The position numbers and the translations under genes were made by a program. Shown here in pieces: positions 1 to 3,834 of a stretch of DNA of 5,149 bases. The number at the start of each line of letters is the position of its first letter. The first letter of the stretch is position 1. This stretch comes from Clostridia bacterium (GTDB lineage Bacteria; Bacillota_A; Clostridia; Christensenellales; CAG-138): contig JAFZJT010000231.1 in the NCBI GenBank assembly GCA_017553815.1, positions 1 to 5,149 of the forward strand. Reading direction: 5' to 3'. Below the pieces are notes generated by a model, which saw only the letters and a list, made by a program, of their open reading frames with translations, did not search any database and was not told the DNA's origin.

Positions 1-66
1 ATGGTCCTCTTCCATGCATATCCCATGATCATAGCACAAACCGAAAACCCATTCTGCTTGCGAGTA
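1..66 (-). pseudogene. Sel1-repeat fragment continuing in frame beyond a TGA
   Basis: Read on the minus strand in the same frame as the Sel1 ORF that stops at 67-69, this stretch encodes YSQAEWVFGLCYDHG followed by ICMEEDH and stays open to the window edge. The spacing of Ala-Glu-Trp, Gly-Leu-Cys-Tyr and Asp-His-Gly matches the start of a Sel1-like repeat (A-x-x-x-LG-x-x-Y-x-x-G). It therefore looks like the next repeat of the upstream protein, cut off by the TGA. No start codon with a ribosome binding site is visible here. The stop may be a single GGA (Gly) to TGA change, because repeats often read KGxxxA at this place. Where the gene ends is outside the window. Confidence 0.6.
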
Positions 67-408
67 TCATTTGTTCGCCAGTGACGCAATCTCCTCAATT
101 TGAACATCTTGGCTTTGAAGTGTATCAAGAATTCGTGTTAAAATGTCAGGCACACCCAGCAAAAAAGCGGATTCCATCACGAATAATCCCGAGCTAATAT
201 CTTTTTTTGTTCCCTTACCAAGCAGAAAACACTTTCCAAGATTCGCCATAGCTTCAGGATTGCCTTGAGTAGAAGCACGATGAAACCAGTACACACCTTG
301 ATGTTCGTCAACAGCAATTCTATCGCCTGTCATATATGCTATTCCTAAATCATTCTGTGCAGATGCATCATTGTTTTCTGCAAGTGCTTTAATCCTATCT
401 ATTTCCAT
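67..408 (-). CDS. Sel1-like repeat (tetratricopeptide-type) protein, probably truncated
   Basis: This 113-aa protein is made of Sel1-like repeats, the alpha-alpha repeats that usually act as protein-interaction scaffolds. Repeat one covers about residues 13-45, with Ala-Gln-Asn-Asp-Leu-Gly, AYMTG and a YWFHRAS helix. Repeat two covers about residues 49-80, with GNPEAMANLGKC and LLGKGTKKD. The remainder is helical and degenerate. No signal peptide or membrane segment is seen, so it is likely cytoplasmic. The start is well supported: AAGGAGG lies 10 nt upstream of the ATG at 408. Its first 14 bases overlap the end of the upstream ORF (395-583), so the two are probably co-transcribed. The TGA at 67-69 is followed in the same frame by another Sel1 repeat, so the gene was probably longer and may be a pseudogene. 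Family assignment is firm; the specific partner is unknown. Confidence 0.75.
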   Translation of the reverse strand: MEIDRIKALAENNDASAQNDLGIAYMTGDRIAVDEHQGVYWFHRASTQGNPEAMANLGKCFLLGKGTKKDISSGLFVMESAFLLGVPDILTRILDTLQSQDVQIEEIASLANK

Positions 409-583
409 TTAGAAGAATCCTCCTTCTGCCGTTCTCGCGGTACTTCAAATAATAGTATTCGTTTTTGCGGCAGATAAGCGAACACTTCGGAAGCTCGGCG
501 ATCAGTCGCTCATAGTCCCGAATCATCTTTTCGTTGCGTTCCGCTTCGTTTTGAACAACGGTATTTATCAGCATATTTATCAC
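395..583 (-). CDS. Truncated small conserved protein of Firmicutes mobile elements
   Basis: This ORF of up to 62 aa has a charged N-terminal helix (QNEAERNEKMIRDYERLIAE), then LPKCSLICRKN and EYYYLKYRENG. The LPKGSL..RK...YYYLKYRE pattern recalls short Firmicutes proteins, often element-borne, with an 'ELPKG-x-L...YYYL' core similar to DUF6788-type proteins; that link is from memory. Such proteins normally continue beyond KYRENG. Here the sequence turns into RRRILLNGNR and stops, exactly where the ribosome binding site and start of the Sel1 gene begin, so it appears truncated or fused by recombination near position 430. The usual Gly of LPKG is Cys. Starts are GTG at 583 or ATG at 574. ATG 574 is more likely because GGTGA lies 5 nt upstream and the predicted transcript begins near 585. 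Its function is unknown. Confidence 0.55.
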   Translation of the reverse strand: MINMLINTVVQNEAERNEKMIRDYERLIAELPKCSLICRKNEYYYLKYRENGRRRILLNGNR

Positions 584-591
584 CAGATATT

Positions 592-620
592 ATTGTACCA
601 CACAATCAAACAAATATCAA
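592..620 (-). promoter_or_regulatory. Leftward sigma-A-type promoter for the Sel1 unit
   Basis: On the minus strand, TTGATA (620-615) and TACAAT (597-592) are separated by 17 nt, close to consensus in both sequence and spacing. Initiation would fall near 585. That leaves a leader of about 10 nt before the ATG at 574 and supports that start over the GTG at 583. Confidence 0.6.
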
Positions 621-646
621 ATAAATTGTGTGACAACTTGCCGCCC

Positions 647-671
647 CCCACCTATCATGGTGGAAGGTGGG
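647..671. repeat. Inverted repeat between divergent promoters (operator-like)
   Basis: CCCACCT (647-653) and AGGTGGG (665-671) form a perfect 7-bp inverted repeat that directly abuts the -35 box of the rightward promoter at 672. An overlapping alternative pairing is CCACC/GGTGG. Position and symmetry suit a repressor operator controlling the rightward promoter or both divergent units. No regulator gene is present in the window. Confidence 0.4.
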
Positions 672-699
672 TTGACAAATTTTTATTTTCCGGTACAAT
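672..699 (+). promoter_or_regulatory. Rightward sigma-A-type promoter
   Basis: A perfect TTGACA (672-677) and TACAAT (694-699) with a 16-nt spacer. It would initiate near 706 and drive the leader, the mini-ORF at 801-887 and the 56-aa ORF at 967-1137. The transcription unit ends at the terminator at 1152-1187. Confidence 0.7.
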
Positions 700-734
700 A
701 GCGCTCCGCCCTTGGAAAATGCGGTGCGATATGG

Positions 735-779
735 TGCGTGTGATCAGTTCAGCACGCAAGCAAGGCGGCCGGAAACGGC
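735..779 (+). other. Structured leader RNA hairpins
   Basis: TGCGTG (735-740) pairs with CACGCA (753-758). GCCG (768-771) pairs with CGGC (776-779) around a GAAA tetraloop of the GNRA type. Both lie in the predicted 5' leader shortly after the promoter at 672-699. They suggest a folded leader, but the sequence matches no riboswitch class I recognise. Confidence 0.35.
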
Positions 780-800
780 ATCCAACATCGAAAGAAAAAG

Positions 801-887
801 ATGAGTCTTGTGGGTTATAGCTTGAAGGAAACTGTCTGCTTAAACCCGCAAGGCTCATTTGCCGCTCTGCCGATCTTTGAACCTTGA
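801..887 (+). CDS. 28-codon leader-type mini-ORF
   Basis: ATG at 801 opens an ORF of 28 aa (MSLVGYSLKETVCLNPQGSF, then AALPIFEP) ending with TGA at 885-887. Only a loose purine tract (AAAGAAAAAG) precedes it, so translation is uncertain. It lies between the promoter at 672-699 and the 56-aa ORF at 967, in the position expected of a leader peptide. Just after its end, CTTTGAACCTTGAAAACT resembles stretches found in Firmicutes rRNA spacers, which may be coincidence. I do not recognise the peptide. Confidence 0.3.
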   Translation: MSLVGYSLKETVCLNPQGSFAALPIFEP

Positions 888-966
888 AAACTTAATAAAC
901 GCGGATGCTACGCACTATGGTATGTAAGGGGGAATGGATAAAAAACGGAATTAGCCGTGTTGCCCT

Positions 967-1137
967 ATGGCAGGCAAGAAACGGAGCATTCCAAAGCATG
1001 AGATAGAATCGTTGGCAAGATGCTTCCTAACGGATATTCAAGCCTTTTTCGAGAGCGAGGAAGGCAGAAAAGAGTTTGAAGCGTGGAAGGAAGCACAGGC
1101 AAAGGAAGCCGGGCAGAAAGCAGAAAAAGCGGAATAG
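967..1137 (+). CDS. Small conserved basic/acidic helical protein of Firmicutes integrative elements
   Basis: This 56-aa ORF begins MAGKKRSIPKHEIESLARCF and continues with DIQAFFESEEGRKEFEAWK and a lysine/alanine/glutamate-rich helical tail. The KKRSIPK...EIE..ARC...DI..FFESEEG.KEF..WK pattern resembles hypothetical proteins I associate with Clostridial integrative elements, often near site-specific recombinases; this is recollection, not a search. There is no membrane segment. A TAG at 952-954 blocks upstream extension, so ATG 967 is the only likely start. No good Shine-Dalgarno lies in front of it; AAGGGGG at 926-932 precedes a tiny ORF (934-954) that might couple translation. A strong terminator follows 14 nt after the stop. 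The function is unknown, and no recombinase is present, so the element may be a remnant. Confidence 0.55.
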   Translation: MAGKKRSIPKHEIESLARCFLTDIQAFFESEEGRKEFEAWKEAQAKEAGQKAEKAE

Positions 1138-1151
1138 AACGCCGCAGAACG

Positions 1152-1187
1152 AGCGGGACGGGGAGCGAAAAACCCCGTCCCGCTTTT
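1152..1187 (+). terminator. Strong intrinsic terminator after the 56-aa ORF
   Basis: A perfect 12-bp stem, AGCGGGACGGGG (1152-1163) with CCCCGTCCCGCT (1173-1184), encloses a 9-nt loop and is followed by a T-rich tail (TTTT at 1184-1187, then AAAATT). It closes the rightward unit that starts near 706. Confidence 0.85.
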
Positions 1188-1213
1188 AAAATTATAATCA
1201 GTCCCCAAACACG

Positions 1214-1258
1214 AAAAATCCGAACGCATCGCCCATTGGGAGCGGTTTGTTCGGATTT
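1214..1258 (-). terminator. Intrinsic terminator of the tRNA-Trp gene
   Basis: On the minus strand, AAATCCGAAC (1258-1249) pairs perfectly over 10 bp with GTTCGGATTT (1225-1216), and the T-run continues to 1214. It lies 8 nt beyond the tRNA CCA end, as expected for a single-gene tRNA transcript. A small additional stem (CCC/GGG) can form inside the loop. Confidence 0.75.
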
Positions 1259-1266
1259 ATCCGCGA

Positions 1267-1340
1267 TGGCAGGGGTACTAAGACTCGAACTCAGAAGAAC
1301 GGTTTTGGAGACCGCTATGTTACCATTACATCATACCCCT
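1267..1340 (-). tRNA. tRNA-Trp (CCA anticodon)
   Basis: The minus strand folds into a complete 74-nt cloverleaf. The 7-bp acceptor stem AGGGGTA/TACCCCT is perfect, and the D arm is ATGT/ACAT around AATGGTA. The anticodon arm GCGGT/ACCGT holds the loop CTCCAAA, giving anticodon CCA (Trp, codon UGG). The T arm is CTGAG/CTTAG with loop TTCGAGT. The discriminator is G73, as in bacterial tRNA-Trp, and the CCA end is encoded at 1269-1267. The anticodon is CCA, not UCA, so this tRNA gives no support for reading UGA as tryptophan. The gene stands alone, with its own promoter to the right and terminator to the left. Confidence 0.97.
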
Positions 1341-1357
1341 ATTTCGTTGCGGGAATT

Positions 1358-1386
1358 ATAATACCACGAACGCGGGCGCATGTCAA
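1358..1386 (-). promoter_or_regulatory. Promoter of tRNA-Trp
   Basis: On the minus strand, TTGACA (1386-1381) and TATTAT (1363-1358) are 17 nt apart. An overlapping TATAAT at 1360-1355 would give a longer, 20-nt spacer. Initiation would occur about 10 nt upstream of the mature tRNA 5' end at 1340. Confidence 0.7.
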
Positions 1387-1433
1387 TACCCAATTTGTAT
1401 TATATGCTGTTTTGCGGCTTTCATTCCGCATTA

Positions 1434-1467
1434 ATTCGGGAAGATGGCGTATAAAACGCCGCCGAAT
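1434..1467. repeat. Hairpin-forming inverted repeat
   Basis: ATTCGG (1434-1439) pairs with CCGAAT (1462-1467), and GGCG (1446-1449) pairs with CGCC (1457-1460) inside it. No T-run follows on either strand, so it is not a convincing terminator. It lies in the spacer between the leftward tRNA-Trp promoter and the rightward mgtE leader. It runs into a 9-bp tandem repeat (AATCGCAAA twice, 1465-1482). Confidence 0.35.
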
Positions 1468-1498
1468 CGCAAAAATCGCAAAATCCACCATTTCGCTA

Positions 1499-1525
1499 TT
1501 GACAAATTAGCATAAAAAGTATAAA
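1499..1525 (+). promoter_or_regulatory. Candidate promoter for the mgtE leader
   Basis: A perfect TTGACA (1499-1504) and TATAAA (1520-1525) are separated by 15 nt, shorter than the optimum of 17. Initiation near 1532 would give a leader of about 345 nt before mgtE, containing the small ORF at 1597-1683. The short spacer keeps confidence moderate. Confidence 0.4.
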
Positions 1526-1876
1526 CTGAAGTATACGCCTTTTTACGTTGAATGCGGCGGAGAGGGGCGCAAAAAATCTTTAAAAAGGAGTTTGGTATGG
1601 AAGCTGAATCAAGCATAGGTGCGGACGCTCCGAGTAGATGCGGGGATGCGGTAAAAAAACGGCTTTCGTGCCGAACCGTATAAGCGCATTTTACAGCGGG
1701 AAGCAGTGCTTTAAGTGAAGCGGAAAAAGGGCGAACCGGGTTTGGGTGCGATCATTTCGATATATTAATGAAGAAACGCCGCGGGCATTTGACACCAGGT
1801 CGTTCGTCCTTCACTATCCGTTTTAGTTATTCGCTGTTCATCCCTCAAATAGAGCGATTCGTGCCGTCCAGCCTTT
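1526..1876 (+). promoter_or_regulatory. Long mgtE leader region with start-sequestering potential
   Basis: About 350 nt precede mgtE. They hold the small ORF at 1597-1683 and a CGGC/GCCG hairpin (1660-1673). Near the 3' end, GTCCTTCAC (1806-1814) is perfectly complementary to GTGAAGGAC (1877-1885), which spans the GTG start and the purine tract. A nested TCGCT/AGCGA pair (1831-1835 with 1853-1857) fits inside. Such pairing could hide the mgtE start. Many Firmicutes mgtE genes carry an Mg2+-sensing M-box; I looked for its conserved core (GTTAGGTGAGGCTCC and the later conserved loops) and did not find it. A regulatory role is inferred from structure only. Confidence 0.35.
1597..1683 (+). CDS. 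28-codon leader ORF upstream of mgtE
   Basis: ATG at 1597 is preceded by AAGGAG (1585-1590) with a 6-nt spacing, the best ribosome binding site in the leader. It encodes 28 aa (MEAESSIGADAPSRCGDAVK, then KRLSCRTV) ending with TAA at 1681-1683. There is no hydrophobic segment or proline run. Enterobacterial mgtA is preceded by the proline-rich leader peptide MgtL; a loosely similar arrangement is possible here, but the peptide has no resemblance to MgtL. It could equally be a short orphan gene or the remnant of one. The C-terminal codons overlap the CGGC/GCCG hairpin at 1660-1673. Confidence 0.4.
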   Translation: MEAESSIGADAPSRCGDAVKKRLSCRTV

Positions 1877-3259
1877 GTGAAGGACATGGCGGTTTTTTCA
1901 ACAGACATTTCTCAGACCATCGAGATACTGCTTGAAAAAAAGCAGTACAACAGCGTTAAAAACATTCTCGTTACCATCAACCCGCCGGATATCGCGGTCA
2001 TCCTCGAGGATCAGCCGGCGGATAGATTGATGCGCCTTTTCCGTCTGCTCCCCAAGGAGCTTGCGGCGGAGGTTTTCGTTGAGATGGAGCCCGAGCTTCA
2101 GGAGCAGCTAATCAACGGCTTCACCGATAAGGAGCTTGCCGAAATTCTCGACGAGATGTACGATGACGACGCGGCGGACCTCGTTGAGGAGATGCCTGCA
2201 AACGTGGTGAACCGCATATTGAAGCAGGCGGATCCCGATATGCGGCGCAGCATAAACGAACTTTTGAAGTACCCAGAGGACAGCGCGGGCTCGATAATGA
2301 CCACCGAGTTCTGCGATCTTGCCAAGGAGCTTTCGGCGGCGGAGGCGCTCGAACATATCCGCCAAAACGGAGTGGATAAGGAGACCATCGACACCTGCTA
2401 CGTTACGGACAGGCGAAAACTGCTCGGCACGATCACGCTTCGCCAGCTCGTGCTTGCGAGCGACGGCGTGCTGGTTTCGGATATCATGGACGAGAACTTT
2501 GTTTCCGTCCGCACCCTTGACGACAGCGAGGAGGTCGCTGACCTTTTCGCGAAATACGACCTTTTGAGCATCCCGGTCGTGGACAGCGATTCGCGCCTCG
2601 TAGGTATCGTAACGGTCGACGACGCGATCGACGTTATTCGCGAGGAGGCAACGGAGGATATCGAAAAGATGGCGGCTATCACGCCGTCGGGCAAGCCCTA
2701 TCCGCGCCTTTCGGTGTTTGAAATCTACAAAAACCGTATCCCGTGGCTGATGCTGATGATGATTTCGGCTACCTTCACGCAGTTCATCATGAGGGGCTTC
2801 GAGGAAGGCCTTGAAAAGGTGGTTACGCTCAGCTTCTATATCCCGATGCTGATGGACACCGGCGGTAACTCGGGTTCGCAGGCCTCCGTAACGATAATCC
2901 GCAGCCTCTCGCTCGGCGAGATCGAGTTCAAGGATATTTTGAAGGTCATCTTCAAGGAGCTGCGCGTGGCGCTGATGTGCGGCGTAACGCTCGCGATCCT
3001 CTGCTTTGGAAAAGCAACCTTGCTCGACAAAAACCCGCCCGCGCTCGCGCTGAACGTTGCGCTGACCGTATCGGGCACGCTGCTTATCACCGTCGTTCTA
3101 GCCAAATTCTTCGGCTGTACGCTGCCGATGCTCGTTAAGAAGATCGGTCTCGACCCCGCGGTCATGGCAAGCCCGATGATAACCACCATCGTGGATGCGC
3201 TCAGCCTTATCATCTACTTCCTTATCGCTTCCACGGTCGTTCTGCCGCTGGTGGGATAA
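1877..3259 (+). CDS. mgtE: Magnesium transporter MgtE
   Basis: Homodimeric inner-membrane Mg2+ channel of the MgtE/SLC41 family, 460 aa, full family length. Residues about 20-135 form the acidic, helical MgtE_N domain (LPKELAAEVFVEM, DEMYDDDAADLVEEM). The YPEDSAGSIMTTEF junction is at 132-145. Two CBS domains follow at about 140-197 and 200-258 (SIPVVD..SRLVGIVTVDDA); in studied homologues these bind Mg2+ and close the pore. Five membrane helices lie at about 288-305, 315-335, 362-382, 388-415 and 428-457. TM2 carries the signature GGNSGSQAS. Asp440 in PMITTIVDALSLIIYF corresponds to the pore Asp of Thermus MgtE (D432). GTG 1877 has no Shine-Dalgarno, and ATG 1886 has AAGGA only 1 nt away, so the start is uncertain. 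It is GC-rich, unlike its neighbours, and monocistronic with a terminator at 3329. Confidence 0.95.
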   Translation: MKDMAVFSTDISQTIEILLEKKQYNSVKNILVTINPPDIAVILEDQPADRLMRLFRLLPKELAAEVFVEMEPELQEQLINGFTDKELAEILDEMYDDDAADLVEEMPANVVNRILKQADPDMRRSINELLKYPEDSAGSIMTTEFCDLAKELSAAEALEHIRQNGVDKETIDTCYVTDRRKLLGTITLRQLVLASDGVLVSDIMDENFVSVRTLDDSEEVADLFAKYDLLSIPVVDSDSRLVGIVTVDDAIDVIREEATEDIEKMAAITPSGKPYPRLSVFEIYKNRIPWLMLMMISATFTQFIMRGFEEGLEKVVTLSFYIPMLMDTGGNSGSQASVTIIRSLSLGEIEFKDILKVIFKELRVALMCGVTLAILCFGKATLLDKNPPALALNVALTVSGTLLITVVLAKFFGCTLPMLVKKIGLDPAVMASPMITTIVDALSLIIYFLIASTVVLPLVG

Positions 3260-3265
3260 ATGAAA

Positions 3266-3327
3266 ATGAAGGAATGAAGCTCGGCTTCGCCTGATGAAGT
3301 CGCCTTCGGCTAATGAAGAAAATGAAG
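3266..3327 (+). repeat. ATGAAG / UUCG-hairpin repeat cluster
   Basis: ATGAAG occurs five times at 3266, 3274, 3294, 3313 and 3322. The longer gaps are filled by short GC-rich TTCG elements (CTCGGCTTCGCC and TCGCCTTCGGC) capable of forming tiny UUCG-type hairpins. The spacing of the third and fourth copies (19 nt) reflects a degenerate unit of about 19-20 bp. It starts 7 nt after the mgtE stop and ends at the terminator. Similar short intergenic repeats occur downstream of genes in some gut Clostridia, as I recall. Confidence 0.5.
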
Positions 3328-3328
3328 T

Positions 3329-3362
3329 CGAAATGCCGCCAGGATGGACGGCATTTCGTTTT
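3329..3362 (+). terminator. Intrinsic terminator of mgtE
   Basis: A perfect 10-bp stem, CGAAATGCCG (3329-3338) with CGGCATTTCG (3349-3358), has a 10-nt loop and is followed by TTTT (3359-3362). It lies 70 nt past the mgtE stop, after the repeat cluster. Confidence 0.8.
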
Positions 3363-3407
3363 ATCGATCTCACATCTGCACTTGGCACCTGTTTTTTAAA
3401 AAAGTTG

Positions 3408-3436
3408 TTGACAAAAATCGGCACGGGCATTAAAAT
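3408..3436 (+). promoter_or_regulatory. Near-consensus promoter of the intergenic RNA
   Basis: TTGACA (3408-3413) and TAAAAT (3431-3436) are separated by an ideal 17 nt. An overlapping TATAAT at 3436-3441 gives a 22-nt spacer and is less likely. Initiation near 3443 leads into a long structured region without a credible protein start, which suggests an RNA gene or a long leader. Confidence 0.7.
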
Positions 3437-3442
3437 ATAATA

Positions 3443-3683
3443 TGGAAACAAAAAATGCGGCGGCGAAGGGGTGTTCGCAGCACCCCTCCGACCTGCATAT
3501 GTGCTGAGACCACATACACAACGGGTTTATTACCCGTACACGCAAGCTTATTATAAGGGAAACGCCTATCATTTTCAAGCTCTAAGCTTAAATTTGACAA
3601 AGCTTTCCCGAATGTGTGCATTGTTTCTGCCGATATCCTCGGCAGAAGCGGCGGCTGTGTATGAAGGTACATGGTCGTTTTTT
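3443..3683 (+). ncRNA. Structured small RNA candidate, 6S-like architecture
   Basis: The roughly 240 nt after the promoter contain many perfect pairings. The 5' hairpin is AGGGGTG (3467-3473) with CACCCCT (3481-3487). A closing pair CGACC (3489-3493) with GGTCG (3673-3677) sits directly against a six-T tract (3678-3683). A long-range 8-bp helix joins CATACACA (3513-3520) to TGTGTATG (3656-3663). Inside are ACGGGT/ACCCGT (3521-3537), GGGAAA (3557-3562) with TTTCCC (3604-3609), and a 9-bp hairpin TTCTGCCGA/TCGGCAGAA (3625-3647). The rod of about 190 nt from 3489 to 3677, with side hairpins and a large central internal loop, resembles 6S RNA, which binds RNA polymerase. I cannot confirm the family by consensus. 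TATGTG/CACATA (3498-3516) competes with the long helix, so two folds are possible. A 128-aa ORF across it looks fortuitous: arginine/tyrosine-rich, with no ribosome binding site. Confidence 0.5.
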
Positions 3684-3688
3684 GTTTT

Positions 3689-3758
3689 CCGGGGAAGCGC
3701 GGGCGGCCTCAAAACCGCCCCGGCGAACCTTGGAAACCCGCATTCGGGAAGGCTTTTT
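3689..3758 (+). terminator. GC-rich hairpins with a T-tract upstream of the GTPase operon
   Basis: The first hairpin is GGGCGG (3701-3706) with CCGCCC (3715-3720), extended by CCG/CGG across a bulge. The second is CCTT + CCCG (3728-3731, 3737-3740) with CGGG + AAGG (3745-3752), bulged on the 5' side, and is followed by TTTTT (3754-3758). It has terminator shape but is imperfect. It could end the preceding RNA's read-through or act as an attenuator in the GTPase leader. Confidence 0.4.
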
Positions 3759-3794
3759 GCGTACCTTTCGCTTGAAAAGCGAAAAACGCAAAAA
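3754..3794 (+). promoter_or_regulatory. Long nested hairpin in the GTPase leader
   Basis: TTTTTGCGT (3754-3762) pairs with ACGCAAAAA (3786-3794), and TTTCGCTT (3766-3773) pairs with AAGCGAAA (3777-3784) around a GAA loop. Together this gives 17 bp with a small internal loop. The 5' arm is the T-tract of the preceding hairpin, so the two uses exclude each other, as in attenuators. No T-run follows it, so it is not itself a terminator. Confidence 0.4.
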
Positions 3795-3834
3795 CGAGAT
3801 TACACAAGATTTTATTTGAAAGGAAGTTACGAGC

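Noticed and set aside
551..820. 89-aa plus-strand ORF and the opposing 67-aa ORF (655-858)
   Set aside because: The plus ORF starts before the promoter at 672-699 and covers the operator repeat; neither has an RBS or a recognisable domain.
1652..1675. Minus-strand terminator (CGGC/GCCG hairpin followed by seven Ts on the minus strand)
   Set aside because: The stem is only about 4 bp and no leftward gene ends here.
1789..1817. Second mgtE promoter, TTGACA (1789-1794) with CACTAT (1812-1817), 17-nt spacer
   Set aside because: The -35 and spacing are good but the -10 matches only three of six bases. Kept as an alternative; if real it would remove the 9-bp start pairing from the transcript.
1526..1876. 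M-box (ykoK) magnesium riboswitch before mgtE
   Set aside because: The conserved M-box core sequences are absent and no terminator with a proper T-run lies just before mgtE.
2098..3213. Several antisense ORFs within mgtE
   Set aside because: They are serine/arginine-rich shadows of a strongly supported coding gene.
1551..3475. Similarity between AATGCGGCGG at about 1550 and at about 3455
   Set aside because: Only about 10-12 GC-rich bases match, with no wider similarity, so chance is sufficient.
3594..3622. TTGACA with TGCATT as a promoter for the GTPase operon
   Set aside because: The -10 is poor, and the segment is explained by the folded RNA, where TTTCCC pairs with GGGAAA.
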